A stretch of DNA of 43,792 bases from a virus. The stretch spans positions 1-43,792 of the IMG/VR virus record IMGVR_UViG_3300022822_000034; one strand, given 5' to 3'. Made by a program: the position numbers and the translations under genes. Under the pieces are notes generated by a model. The model was not told the DNA's origin. It saw only the letters and a program-made list of their open reading frames with translations, and ran no database searches. Below are positions 25,220-32,536 of this stretch, one piece after another (within the stretch, counting starts at the first letter, position 1; each line of letters starts with the position of its first letter).

Positions 25220-25744
25220 TTATAAACTGTTGATCTCCATCATTCTAACCGAAGCGCAATCAACCACACCGTCAATCATGTTGTAAGTCATCTTGTTTGT
25301 GTCTTCCTCGTGTACGAAGAGACTCCAGAAAAACCCATGCCTGCTAAAGAGTTCATACGTCACAACAACAGGGTCCGCAGGCTTTACACGGTATTGTGTG
25401 TCGTTGTACCGTCTTGAGCAATCCGTGATCTGCCACAACTTCCACCCGTTATTCCATTCTTGGACAACTGCACCATTGTGTTCGGCCAGCAGCAAAGCAC
25501 CTTGCGCCTCCGGTGTCATGTCACCCCAGATTAGGTATTCGTCATTTGCGTCTGTTGATCCTGCGCGTGATACCAGTTCCCATGATGCGCTGTATCCATT
25601 GTATAATCCGTCAACGGCTGGGGTTTCCCTGTAGCTATCAATCACGTATTCCTTGCCAGTCTCATAAACCCCAGTGCTTCCCTCATCAACACAGCGCACC
25701 ATGTCGCCTACGTTGTACCCTAGTTCTGCGAATGTATCATACAT
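25220..25744 (-). CDS. Hypothetical protein, 174 residues
   Basis: The start is taken at 25744 (MYDTFAELGYNVGDMVRC), 2 nt after the previous stop. The longer open frame would run through that gene. Residues 8-50 form a small beta domain (VGDMVRCVDEGSTGVYETGKEYVIDSY) seen at the N-termini of many phage-encoded unknowns. The middle has WGDMTPEAQGALLLAEHNG and ends in YRVKP, another recurrent phage module. It is the last gene before the intergenic hairpin. I know no function. It may be one of the small host-modifying proteins. Confidence 0.72.
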   Translation of the reverse strand: MYDTFAELGYNVGDMVRCVDEGSTGVYETGKEYVIDSYRETPAVDGLYNGYSASWELVSRAGSTDANDEYLIWGDMTPEAQGALLLAEHNGAVVQEWNNGWKLWQITDCSRRYNDTQYRVKPADPVVVTYELFSRHGFFWSLFVHEEDTNKMTYNMIDGVVDCASVRMMEINSL

Positions 25745-25746
25745 TG

Positions 25747-26112
25747 CTACACGCCCTCCTGTGGCGTCAGGCCAAACGTGGCCATGATCTGAGATACGTG
25801 GTGGTCGTTGGCTGCGGCTTGCGCTTGTAGGTGGCACGAAAACATAGGACTTATCATTTGCCGCCCATAATAGGCGTTCCATCCTGTGTTGTTCGTGCCT
25901 CTTAAAGCGTAGGTGTCACGATAAAGCAGGGGTGCAGCCTGTTGATATACTTGCTCGCTTGGGTCAAAAGCAGGCCACACCAACGGCGCAACCATGTATG
26001 GTGGCAGGGCGGCTAGGATGGCGTCGGCGGCTTCACCTCCAAGCATTTCCCCTGACCCATCAACGTAAACTTTTTCTAAAATAATTTCTTCTATCTTATC
26101 CCGCATAGTCAT
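25747..26112 (-). CDS. Hypothetical protein, 121 residues
   Basis: It starts at 26112 behind GGAGTTAACCCA. The N-terminal 35 residues are helical (MRDKIEEIILEKV, then GGEAADAILAALP). The rest holds WPAFDPSEQ and HLQAQAAANDHHVSQIMATFG. The pattern of an N-terminal helix with AADAILAAL plus a substrate-like W/Y-rich middle is common in phage hypotheticals of unknown role. It abuts the next gene (2 nt gap). Confidence 0.7.
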   Translation of the reverse strand: MTMRDKIEEIILEKVYVDGSGEMLGGEAADAILAALPPYMVAPLVWPAFDPSEQVYQQAAPLLYRDTYALRGTNNTGWNAYYGRQMISPMFSCHLQAQAAANDHHVSQIMATFGLTPQEGV

Positions 26113-26124
26113 TGGGTTAACTCC
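26109..26124 (-). promoter_or_regulatory. Translation start region, copy 1 of a duplicated 16-mer
   Basis: GGAGTTAACCCAATGA, containing Shine-Dalgarno and ATG of the 121-residue gene. The identical 16 bases occur at 26242-26257. Confidence 0.85.
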
Positions 26125-26245
26125 ATCTTTCTAGGGTTTCCATAAGTTCGTAAAGGGTCATAGAATTGATGTGGTCCTCAAATGAGTGGCCGCTGTCGTC
26201 GTGTTTATAAAACCAGGATTGGTATGCAGAATATGCTTCCATCAT
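26117..26245 (-). CDS. Small acidic protein, 42 residues
   Basis: Translation MMEAYSAYQSWFYKHDDSGH then SFEDHINSMTLYELMETLERWS. It starts at 26245 behind GGGAGTTAACCCA, its ATG overlapping the thyX stop (ATGATGG), and ends five bases before the next start. Coupling on both sides and a sensible protein composition (aromatic and acidic helix) support a real gene. It is too small for routine gene callers. Function unknown. Confidence 0.7.
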   Translation of the reverse strand: MMEAYSAYQSWFYKHDDSGHSFEDHINSMTLYELMETLERWS

Positions 26246-26257
26246 TGGGTTAACTCC
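26242..26257 (-). promoter_or_regulatory. Translation start region, copy 2 of a duplicated 16-mer
   Basis: The same GGAGTTAACCCAATGA as at 26109-26124, here serving the 42-residue gene. It overlaps the end of thyX. Confidence 0.85.
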
Positions 26258-27039
26258 CGCCACGACACAGGAAACAATGGCTCAACGATTGTCTTGATCT
26301 GCTGTGCTACGTTGGCTGTCTCGGCTTGGCTGTCACCCCATGAACGGGTGTTGTACAGTGAGGTCCAAGCGTACAAGTTGCCTGACCACACGAACTCTGT
26401 GTACATACTCTGAGGCAGCACCATACGGGCTTGCTCAGGGGCTACTCCATCGGCTAATGCGTTCCTGTAGGCGTTTATTGCGCCTGTAGTTACCCTGTCA
26501 AAGTCATACCATGTACGTTGCTGTTGATCCTCTGAAACTGGTCCTGTAGAACCTTGCTTCTTATCCTCAGACCGCCCCCTAAAGTTAGCCAAGTAGAACT
26601 CAGGGTCGCTATCAACGTACCGACGAGACACTTCAGACCAAGGGTTAAACCCTGCTGTGTGCTTCTGGAGTTGACGGGCGACGAACAGTGGCACCTTGAA
26701 GTGCATCTTAATCTGACCACCGTTAGCGAATGGAACCCAATGGCTAGGCATGCGCTTAACGTGGTTGAGGAGTTCTAGGAGTTTATCGTGTGCCTCGTCT
26801 GCTGTTTCACCATCATACAGTTCGCTAACATCACGACCTGCTAGTGAGACACTGTTACATAGTTCATCCCAGTCTTTCGTGGTACACCCACGGGCTAGGA
26901 ACTTGATAAGGTGTTCGTCTTTGGGTTTTAACTTAGGGTACCTCACATCGTCCCAATCACTTTCACCTGAGAAACTGACACGGGCAGCATTAACGACCTC
27001 TAAGTCGCTACCCATATGGCCTTTGTATGTTACTTGCAT
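26242..27039 (-). CDS. thyX: FAD-dependent thymidylate synthase ThyX
   Basis: 265 residues from the ATG at 27039 (MQVTYKGHMGSDLEVVNAAR), which has GGGAGAG upstream. The frame is open further but without such a site. The signature region is RQLQKHTAGFNPWSEVSRRY, a variant of the RHRxxSxNxxSxRY ThyX motif in which the first and third positions are Lys and Thr. Further family elements are AARVSF, HWVPFANG and RMVLPQSMYTEFVWSGNLYAW. The enzyme makes dTMP from dUMP with methylene-tetrahydrofolate, NADPH and FAD. It lies directly behind the ribonucleotide reductase, so the pair supplies DNA precursors during infection. Confidence 0.93.
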   Translation of the reverse strand: MQVTYKGHMGSDLEVVNAARVSFSGESDWDDVRYPKLKPKDEHLIKFLARGCTTKDWDELCNSVSLAGRDVSELYDGETADEAHDKLLELLNHVKRMPSHWVPFANGGQIKMHFKVPLFVARQLQKHTAGFNPWSEVSRRYVDSDPEFYLANFRGRSEDKKQGSTGPVSEDQQQRTWYDFDRVTTGAINAYRNALADGVAPEQARMVLPQSMYTEFVWSGNLYAWTSLYNTRSWGDSQAETANVAQQIKTIVEPLFPVSWRELTQ

Positions 27040-27096
27040 TTTATTACTCTCCCTAGTTGATATGGCAGTGGGGACCGAAGCCCCCACCAGTGTTCA

Positions 27097-28863
27097 TCAT
27101 TCGCAGCTACGGCGGCCCGACGATGGGTCGAAGTAGCAAGCGCCACCCTCTTTCTCGTCAACCGTGCTGTCTGGTTCTTCCACAGGCTCTTCCACGACCA
27201 TCTCAGATGTCGCAGCATTCAAGATGCCATAGCGTTTTCCCGATGCTCGGAAGGTTGTGCAGCCAGAAGATCCACCGTCATAAGCCGCCATGTAGACCGC
27301 CTTGAACTCTTCCCAGGTTACATCGTCACCGACATTACAGGTCTTAGAACAAGCACTGTCTACATAGTGAGATGCAAGATTGAGTACGGCGACATGGTCA
27401 AACACAGACAGTTCGTCTGCAGTCTTCCCTTTGACCCCAAAGTCCCGATAGCCGTAGTCCTCGATCCGCTCGATCCGCGGTCCATCGAAAGTCTGGATGG
27501 TGCGGTCATAGAAGTGTGAGAACACAGGCTCGATACCTGATGACACATTGTCAGCAGACAAGCTGATGGTTCCTGTGGGTGCTACAGACAATAGATGACT
27601 GTTGCGGAGACCATGTGTTGCGATCAGTTCACGGATGTTATCGGGGAGTGTCTTGGCAAAAGCACTGTCGAGCAACTTATTGTCGTACAAGGGAAACGGA
27701 CCCTTCTCGATAGCAAGATCAACAGATGTACGGTAGCAGCCATCGCGGATGGTGAGCATGATTTTCTCAAATACATCCATGAAGTAAGTGGAGCCAAACT
27801 CATGGCCCAGCGCCTCGATAGCGTTAGCCACACCAGTCACACCCAGGCCCATCCGCCGCTTGTCTTTGGCTTCCTTTTCTTGGGCTGGAAGGGGGTAAGA
27901 CGCACGGTCAACCACGTTGTCCATAGCGCGGACGACATGTGGGATGTCTTCAGCTAATGCTTTGAAGTCAAAGTAGTAACCATCAGTCTTACTGTCGGTC
28001 TTGACGTACTTCACCAAGTTGAACGACCCAAGCAGACATGCGCCATTTGGTGGTAGTGGTTGCTCACCACAGGGGTTGGTTGCTGCAATGGTCTCACAGT
28101 AGTGCAGGTTGTTCTTCTGATTGATACGATCAATGAACAAGATGCCTGGTTCAGCCCAGTCCCACGTGCATCGTAGGATCTGATCCCAGAGTGCTGTTGC
28201 GCGTACTGTTTTGTAGACCTGACCTTCAAAGACTAAGTCAAAGTCTGTGTCGCCCTTGACAGCAAGCATAAAGGCATCAGTCACACCCACTGAGATGTTG
28301 AACTGTGTAAGTTCTGTGCTGTTGTTCTTTGCAGAGATGTACTCTTCGATGTCTGGGTGATCCACACGGAGTACACCCATCTGTGCACCTCTACGGTGGC
28401 CAGCAGACGCAATAGTCTTACACACGGCGTCAAAGATACCCATGAATGACATTGGCCCACTGGAGCGGCTGTCAAGGCTCTTGATCAGGGCACCACGGGG
28501 GCGAAGTGTGCTGAAGTCATACCCAATGCCACCGCCCATCTGCATGGTCTTTGCAGCGTTGTATGCAGCAGCCATTATGCCGTCCATGCTGTCTTCAATA
28601 GTCATGGACACAAAGCAGTTGTAGGGCGTCACTGTCCGCGGCGCACCCATGGCAGCTTGCACACGTCCCGCTGGTAGAAAGCGTTGGTTGTACAAGATAT
28701 GCTTGAGTGTATCAAAATGTGCGTCACTGTCTTTGAGGGCATTGGCTACACGTGACATCGCCTCTTTGAACGTCTCCCCTTTGGAACGGTACTTCATGGC
28801 GTGGATCTCTTCTGAGATAGAGATCTTTGGGCCATAGTCTTGGTCTGAGTTATTACGGATCAT
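27097..28863 (-). CDS. nrdJ: Class II (cobalamin-dependent) ribonucleotide reductase
   Basis: 588 residues. The active site NPCGE (Asn263, Cys265 thiyl radical, Glu267) is followed 11 residues later by Cys276. With Cys83 (PYNCFVS) this makes the redox pair, and the spacing equals that of bacterial NrdJ. QMGGGIGYDFSTLRPRG and GHRRGAQMGVLRVDHPDIEEYI are further family marks. There is no class I radical subunit or class III activase nearby, so adenosylcobalamin is the likely radical source. The C-terminus carries two cysteines eight residues apart (ACYFDPSSGRRSC), possibly the mobile reductant arm. It converts ribonucleotides to deoxyribonucleotides. The start overlaps the DUF3310 stop (ATGA). 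Confidence 0.93.
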   Translation of the reverse strand: MIRNNSDQDYGPKISISEEIHAMKYRSKGETFKEAMSRVANALKDSDAHFDTLKHILYNQRFLPAGRVQAAMGAPRTVTPYNCFVSMTIEDSMDGIMAAAYNAAKTMQMGGGIGYDFSTLRPRGALIKSLDSRSSGPMSFMGIFDAVCKTIASAGHRRGAQMGVLRVDHPDIEEYISAKNNSTELTQFNISVGVTDAFMLAVKGDTDFDLVFEGQVYKTVRATALWDQILRCTWDWAEPGILFIDRINQKNNLHYCETIAATNPCGEQPLPPNGACLLGSFNLVKYVKTDSKTDGYYFDFKALAEDIPHVVRAMDNVVDRASYPLPAQEKEAKDKRRMGLGVTGVANAIEALGHEFGSTYFMDVFEKIMLTIRDGCYRTSVDLAIEKGPFPLYDNKLLDSAFAKTLPDNIRELIATHGLRNSHLLSVAPTGTISLSADNVSSGIEPVFSHFYDRTIQTFDGPRIERIEDYGYRDFGVKGKTADELSVFDHVAVLNLASHYVDSACSKTCNVGDDVTWEEFKAVYMAAYDGGSSGCTTFRASGKRYGILNAATSEMVVEEPVEEPDSTVDEKEGGACYFDPSSGRRSCE

Positions 28864-29111
28864 TTGTCGTCTTTCATATTTTCTTGTTCAATTTGGGAGA
28901 TAAGGCGATCTAAGTACCAACGGCACTTGTGTAGATCTTCGAGAGGCTTGGTCTTGTGAGGCCACCGCCAAAGGTACTTGAAGGAGTTTTGCCACAGGTA
29001 GGCAGGGTGATCTGATACACCGCTGCCTTTAGCCATGGCGGTCATTGCATCAATGCATTCGATAGGCCCACTGTTGTAGTGAGGTGGGCTATTTACTGAG
29101 TCTTGAGACAT
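28860..29111 (-). CDS. DUF3310 protein
   Basis: 83 residues from the ATG at 29111 (MSQDSVNSPPHYNSGPIECIDAM), with GGGAG in front. The open frame starts earlier, inside the exonuclease gene. The pattern SPPHYxxGPIECIDA, then NSFKYLWRWPHKTKPLEDLHKCRWYLDRLI, is that of the short DUF3310 family, common in phages and often labelled nucleotide kinase-like without proof. It sits between exonuclease and reductase and overlaps both, so it belongs to the nucleotide/replication unit. Confidence 0.88.
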   Translation of the reverse strand: MSQDSVNSPPHYNSGPIECIDAMTAMAKGSGVSDHPAYLWQNSFKYLWRWPHKTKPLEDLHKCRWYLDRLISQIEQENMKDDK

Positions 29112-29862
29112 TCTCTGGCTCCCATAGATGTAGGGTTGATGTCTTTTGATCCCAGTCGTCGTACCGAAGGATCCGAGCCAAACGAGACTGAAGGAGGGCA
29201 TCTTCCCTGGTCATCCCTTTGGCCACGTAGGCATTCAAAACAGTTTCCCAAGTAGGCTTTGAACCAAGGATTTTCTCAGCTGTCTTAGGACCAACACCAG
29301 GCATACCAGCGTACCCATCTGTGCTGTCACCAGTCAGGCACTGCAGATACCAAGCGTTGTCTGCTTGCTCCTGAGTGATTGTCAGGCTTTCATTAGTCAC
29401 GGGCCGAAACAGCCGACCAGGTAGGGTCTTCATGTCCTTGTCGTCACTAATGATGATTGTGCTGCTGTCTGGAGTTGTACCTAGAATGCCCATGACATCG
29501 TCGGCTTCCAGAAAAGGCTCGGTGTGGGTGACGTAGGTGTCCCTAGTCCACTGAACCAAGGCCTTGTAGCCTACAGGTTTGCGGACACCCTTTCGGTTGC
29601 CCTTGTAGCTAGGGTAGATCTCCTTACGGAAGTTGTCCTTGTCTGAGATGCACATGACAAAATCAACTGTCTCAAACTTTTCAGCCCATTCCTGTATTAA
29701 GTTCTGAAATTTAGCTTTTGCCACTTTAAGATCAGTGGATAGAGACCAAATATCATTGCCCCAGTTGACCTCTTCCTCGGCAGATGCACAGGCACGATAG
29801 AGATACAGGTCAGCGTCAATCAGTAGTGTCGGCGTCTCCGCTAAAGATTTCTTGAAGGACAT
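29089..29862 (-). CDS. 5'-3' exonuclease (T7 gp6-like, FEN family)
   Basis: 257 residues. The PIN/FEN fold shows LLIDADLYLYRAC (Asp16, Asp18), YPSYKGNRKGVRKP (helical-arch basic residues), EPFLEADDVMGIL and IISDDKDMKTL. The helix-hairpin-helix at GMPGVGPKTAEKILG binds duplex DNA. In T7 the homologous enzyme removes RNA primers and degrades host DNA. It overlaps the 127-residue gene by 47 nt at its start and the DUF3310 gene by 23 nt at its end, so it is tightly coupled to both. Confidence 0.9.
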   Translation of the reverse strand: MSFKKSLAETPTLLIDADLYLYRACASAEEEVNWGNDIWSLSTDLKVAKAKFQNLIQEWAEKFETVDFVMCISDKDNFRKEIYPSYKGNRKGVRKPVGYKALVQWTRDTYVTHTEPFLEADDVMGILGTTPDSSTIIISDDKDMKTLPGRLFRPVTNESLTITQEQADNAWYLQCLTGDSTDGYAGMPGVGPKTAEKILGSKPTWETVLNAYVAKGMTREDALLQSRLARILRYDDWDQKTSTLHLWEPENVSRLSK

Positions 29863-30199
29863 TGTCCAGTTCTCCTTTCATTTCAATTCCAAGTTCTGTG
29901 ATTAACCATTTGTCACCCCAGCTATCGTCATCAAGCGCGGTAGTGATCCATCCTTCAGTTGCAGCAATTCCTATGTGAAGTGCACCTTCACGGGAAAACC
30001 TTGAGCCAACTTTGAAAGGCTGACGCCATGCGCGATCTAAAGTGATGTAGAGGGAGACTGCTGTGGCTATTGATGGGTCTATATCAATGAGTTCCAGCCC
30101 AATTTGTTCCCAGTTTATACTCTGCGGCGATGGGGATTTTTGTGCCGAAAGAAATTCCGCTTTGCTCCGCCATTCGTCCAGCGATACTACCGATGTCAT
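29816..30199 (-). CDS. Hypothetical protein overlapping the DNA polymerase 3' end
   Basis: 127 residues, starting at 30199 behind AAAGGATATAGCAG, inside the last 116 nt of the polymerase gene in another frame. The remainder (from INWEQIGLELIDIDPSIATAVS) is free of overlap. It reads as a compact mixed fold (AWRQPFKVGSRFSREGALHIGIAATEGWITT), and the C-terminus is acidic (IFSGDADTTD). No family recognised. Location between polymerase and exonuclease suggests a replication accessory factor. That is inference. Confidence 0.68.
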   Translation of the reverse strand: MTSVVSLDEWRSKAEFLSAQKSPSPQSINWEQIGLELIDIDPSIATAVSLYITLDRAWRQPFKVGSRFSREGALHIGIAATEGWITTALDDDSWGDKWLITELGIEMKGELDNVLQEIFSGDADTTD

Positions 30200-31859
30200 C
30201 TGCTATATCCTTTGTTTTACAGGCGATCTGAACTTCATCGTGGATCCAACCACAGATGTACGCATCGCCTTTGTGATGTTTTGTGATTTCCCGATCTATG
30301 AGTTCGACCCAACGCTTACACAGCACAGCCCCAGCACTCTGGAGCAACTGTGACAAACCTTTGTGGGCAGATCTGAGATACAGGTGGCGTCCGTCGAGAC
30401 CCTTGAGATAGCCTCGCCGTTGGACAGCCTTTTCGATGTTTGAGCGTAGTTTTCCAAACGCTGGGATGCTTGTCTCAAAAGCCTTTTTCAGCTTGGCACC
30501 CTCTGGAGCACCACCCCCAGCAATTTGACCGATCAGGGCCGCACCGCCACCATACATGGTTGCATAGATGAAGGTCTTGGCTTGGTCCCGCGTAGCCAGT
30601 CCAGCAGCGTTCTGGTTGTAGGTGTGTATATCCCCGTCAAGCACCTGCCTGGCGTATTCGCCACCATCTTCGAGGTAGTGGGCAAGGCACCGTAGTTCCA
30701 AGCCACTTAAGTCAGACCCACACAGGGTCCACCCGTCTGGAACACCAAAGAGACTACGGCACTCAACACCATACGGTGAACCAGCTGATGGCACTTGTGC
30801 CAAGTTAGGGCCACGATGCGCCGCCCTTCCACTCACAGTACCACCAGAAACAATTGTGTGCCTGATGAGACCATCAGCATCGACTTTCTTAAGCCAAGCA
30901 TGCTGACCTTCGGCTAACATCCCAATACGCTTGCTTATCAGGAAAAGTTCAGCCAGCCGTTTTGCTTCTGGGTAGTCAAGCGCACCCAACACTTCATCGT
31001 CGATCTTGGCTTGGCCGTTGGCTGTGAACTCTTTTGGCTTCCATGCATACTTATCAACCAAGCACTTTTGGATGTGCTGCCGAGAACCTGGGTTGAACGC
31101 AATGACCCTGCGCTTGATGAAGACTTCACCTTTGACGTAACCCCGTGTTTTGTTGTTCGCCTTTGGTGTGAACTCTTCTTCAACATCCCAGGGTGGGAAC
31201 AGTTCGTTGAGTTCTTCAGCCAACTCAGCACGGCGCTGGGCCAATTCCCCATACAGTTTAGCAGCCGCCCCCTGGTCAAATGTCCAGCCGTTGTTACCAA
31301 TGCGGAAACAGATCTCGGCGAGGGAATGCTCCAGGTCGATGCTTACTTGTGAGAAACCAGCAGCCATGAACTTCTTGTAGATCGTCAGGGTGACGTTGGT
31401 ATCCTGGATGCAGTAGTCAAACATCTCCTGGCTGAACTCTTCCCAGCCACCATTGTAGTCCCCCTTGAGGTTACCAACACGTAGACCCCAGGCTTGTAGG
31501 GAGTGAGACCCCCACATCCGCTTGGGGAAGTTGATGAACCCTGTACGAAACGTACCCTCTGCGTCATCTTGCATGATGTTAGCTTTGATGAGGCGACTGA
31601 GGACTAAGGTGTCCGTGACTTTTGCTGTAGTGGTGAAGTCTGGATATATCTTGAGTACAGCAGGGAAATCATACGCGATCACATTGTGACCAATGACCTC
31701 TTCAGCTGTTGCGAGTAACTCTAGACCCTGAGAGATTTCGTCAGGGCCAAAAGAGCGGACCTCGTTTGTCTCGACATTCCGAAACACCATGCAGTGGATT
31801 GTACTGATGGTGTCGAGGAGGCCGTTGCTTTCGAGATCCCAGATCCAGCGGCCACTCAA
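30084..31859 (-). CDS. DNA polymerase, family A (T7 gp5-like)
   Basis: 591 residues. The exonuclease domain begins at WIWDLESNG (Asp8, Glu10), with HNVIAYDFPAV and DYCIQDTNVT as later motifs. The polymerase motifs are A, GSDLSGLELR (Asp383); B, RDQAKTFIYATMYGGG (Lys428); and C, GWIHDEVQI (Asp541). It is about 110 residues shorter than T7 DNA polymerase and has both proofreading and synthesis domains. Processivity would come from a host factor such as thioredoxin in the T7 model. I cannot define a thioredoxin-binding loop. It overlaps the mazG-like gene by 4 nt. Confidence 0.95.
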   Translation of the reverse strand: MSGRWIWDLESNGLLDTISTIHCMVFRNVETNEVRSFGPDEISQGLELLATAEEVIGHNVIAYDFPAVLKIYPDFTTTAKVTDTLVLSRLIKANIMQDDAEGTFRTGFINFPKRMWGSHSLQAWGLRVGNLKGDYNGGWEEFSQEMFDYCIQDTNVTLTIYKKFMAAGFSQVSIDLEHSLAEICFRIGNNGWTFDQGAAAKLYGELAQRRAELAEELNELFPPWDVEEEFTPKANNKTRGYVKGEVFIKRRVIAFNPGSRQHIQKCLVDKYAWKPKEFTANGQAKIDDEVLGALDYPEAKRLAELFLISKRIGMLAEGQHAWLKKVDADGLIRHTIVSGGTVSGRAAHRGPNLAQVPSAGSPYGVECRSLFGVPDGWTLCGSDLSGLELRCLAHYLEDGGEYARQVLDGDIHTYNQNAAGLATRDQAKTFIYATMYGGGAALIGQIAGGGAPEGAKLKKAFETSIPAFGKLRSNIEKAVQRRGYLKGLDGRHLYLRSAHKGLSQLLQSAGAVLCKRWVELIDREITKHHKGDAYICGWIHDEVQIACKTKDIADDIGSIAGRMAEQSGISFGTKIPIAAEYKLGTNWAGTH

Positions 31860-32206
31860 CGGGTGTCGCCAGAGCCACCAAGAACGCCACGATCCTTACG
31901 GGACTGTAGCTTCTCAATATTCATTACCGCGACATCGTTTAGACTAAGCCCAATATCACGCGAGAGGTTTGCGATATACCAAAGCACATCACCGAGTTCT
32001 GCACCAATGTCAGCCCTCTGTTTGTCTGTGATACCACGCCCTGTACCATCAAAAGAAACATCCTGATCTCGGATCATCTTCTTGATCTTACCCAAGACCT
32101 CACCAGCTTCATTTGCCAGCCCCAGCGCAGGGTAAATCACTTTCCACTTGTAGATAGCTGTTTCTGCACCATCAGCTTGGTATTCGTTCATAGTGTAATT
32201 ATGCAT
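31856..32206 (-). CDS. MazG-like nucleotide pyrophosphohydrolase
   Basis: 116 residues from the ATG at 32206, four bases after the preceding stop. A longer frame exists upstream but lies inside the previous gene. GLANEAGEVLGKIKKMIRD followed by IGAELGDVLWYIANLSRDIG gives the ExxE...ExxD metal-binding pattern of the all-alpha NTP pyrophosphatase fold. Phage MazG proteins hydrolyse non-canonical dNTPs or, as has been proposed, lower host alarmones. It sits among replication genes and overlaps the polymerase start (ATGA-type). Confidence 0.87.
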   Translation of the reverse strand: MHNYTMNEYQADGAETAIYKWKVIYPALGLANEAGEVLGKIKKMIRDQDVSFDGTGRGITDKQRADIGAELGDVLWYIANLSRDIGLSLNDVAVMNIEKLQSRKDRGVLGGSGDTR

Positions 32207-32210
32207 GGGC

Positions 32211-32498
32211 TTAATATCCAAGTTGAGATGCGCGGTAGACCCGCTGTGATCGACCAGAGAGGCCTTTGCGGGTACCAATTATTGTGATCAAACCTTGATT
32301 AAGGAGACCTTTGTAACGTGCAGTCACAGAAGAATATCGGTATCCTGGGAGGCCTAATAAGACCTCATCTGAGATACACCCTCTTGCGCCAAATGATTTG
32401 ATTGCCCTGAGAACTGTCTGCTCAAGTTGCGTTGGGTTTATTGATGCCAGTGCAGCCTTGCTTGTATCAGGAAACTGCATAGTTATTTGGTCGCCCAT
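32211..32498 (-). CDS. Small winged-helix DNA-binding protein
   Basis: 95 residues. After an N-terminal extension comes LEQTVLRAIKSFGARGCISDEVLLGLPGYRYSSVTARYKGLLNQGLITIIG, a helix-turn-helix with wing, and a basic tail (TRKGLSGRSQRVYRA). The pattern GCISDEVL...YSSVTARYKxL is the classic phage winged-helix type placed beside recombination or replication genes. It could act as a transcription regulator or assist replication. It is the only plain HTH protein seen in this window, so it is a candidate for part of any lysogeny switch, but nothing shows that directly. Confidence 0.75.
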   Translation of the reverse strand: MGDQITMQFPDTSKAALASINPTQLEQTVLRAIKSFGARGCISDEVLLGLPGYRYSSVTARYKGLLNQGLITIIGTRKGLSGRSQRVYRASQLGY

Positions 32499-32536
32499 GG
32501 GCGTTCTCCTTTGATGTAGATGTTTGTTTTTGGGGT

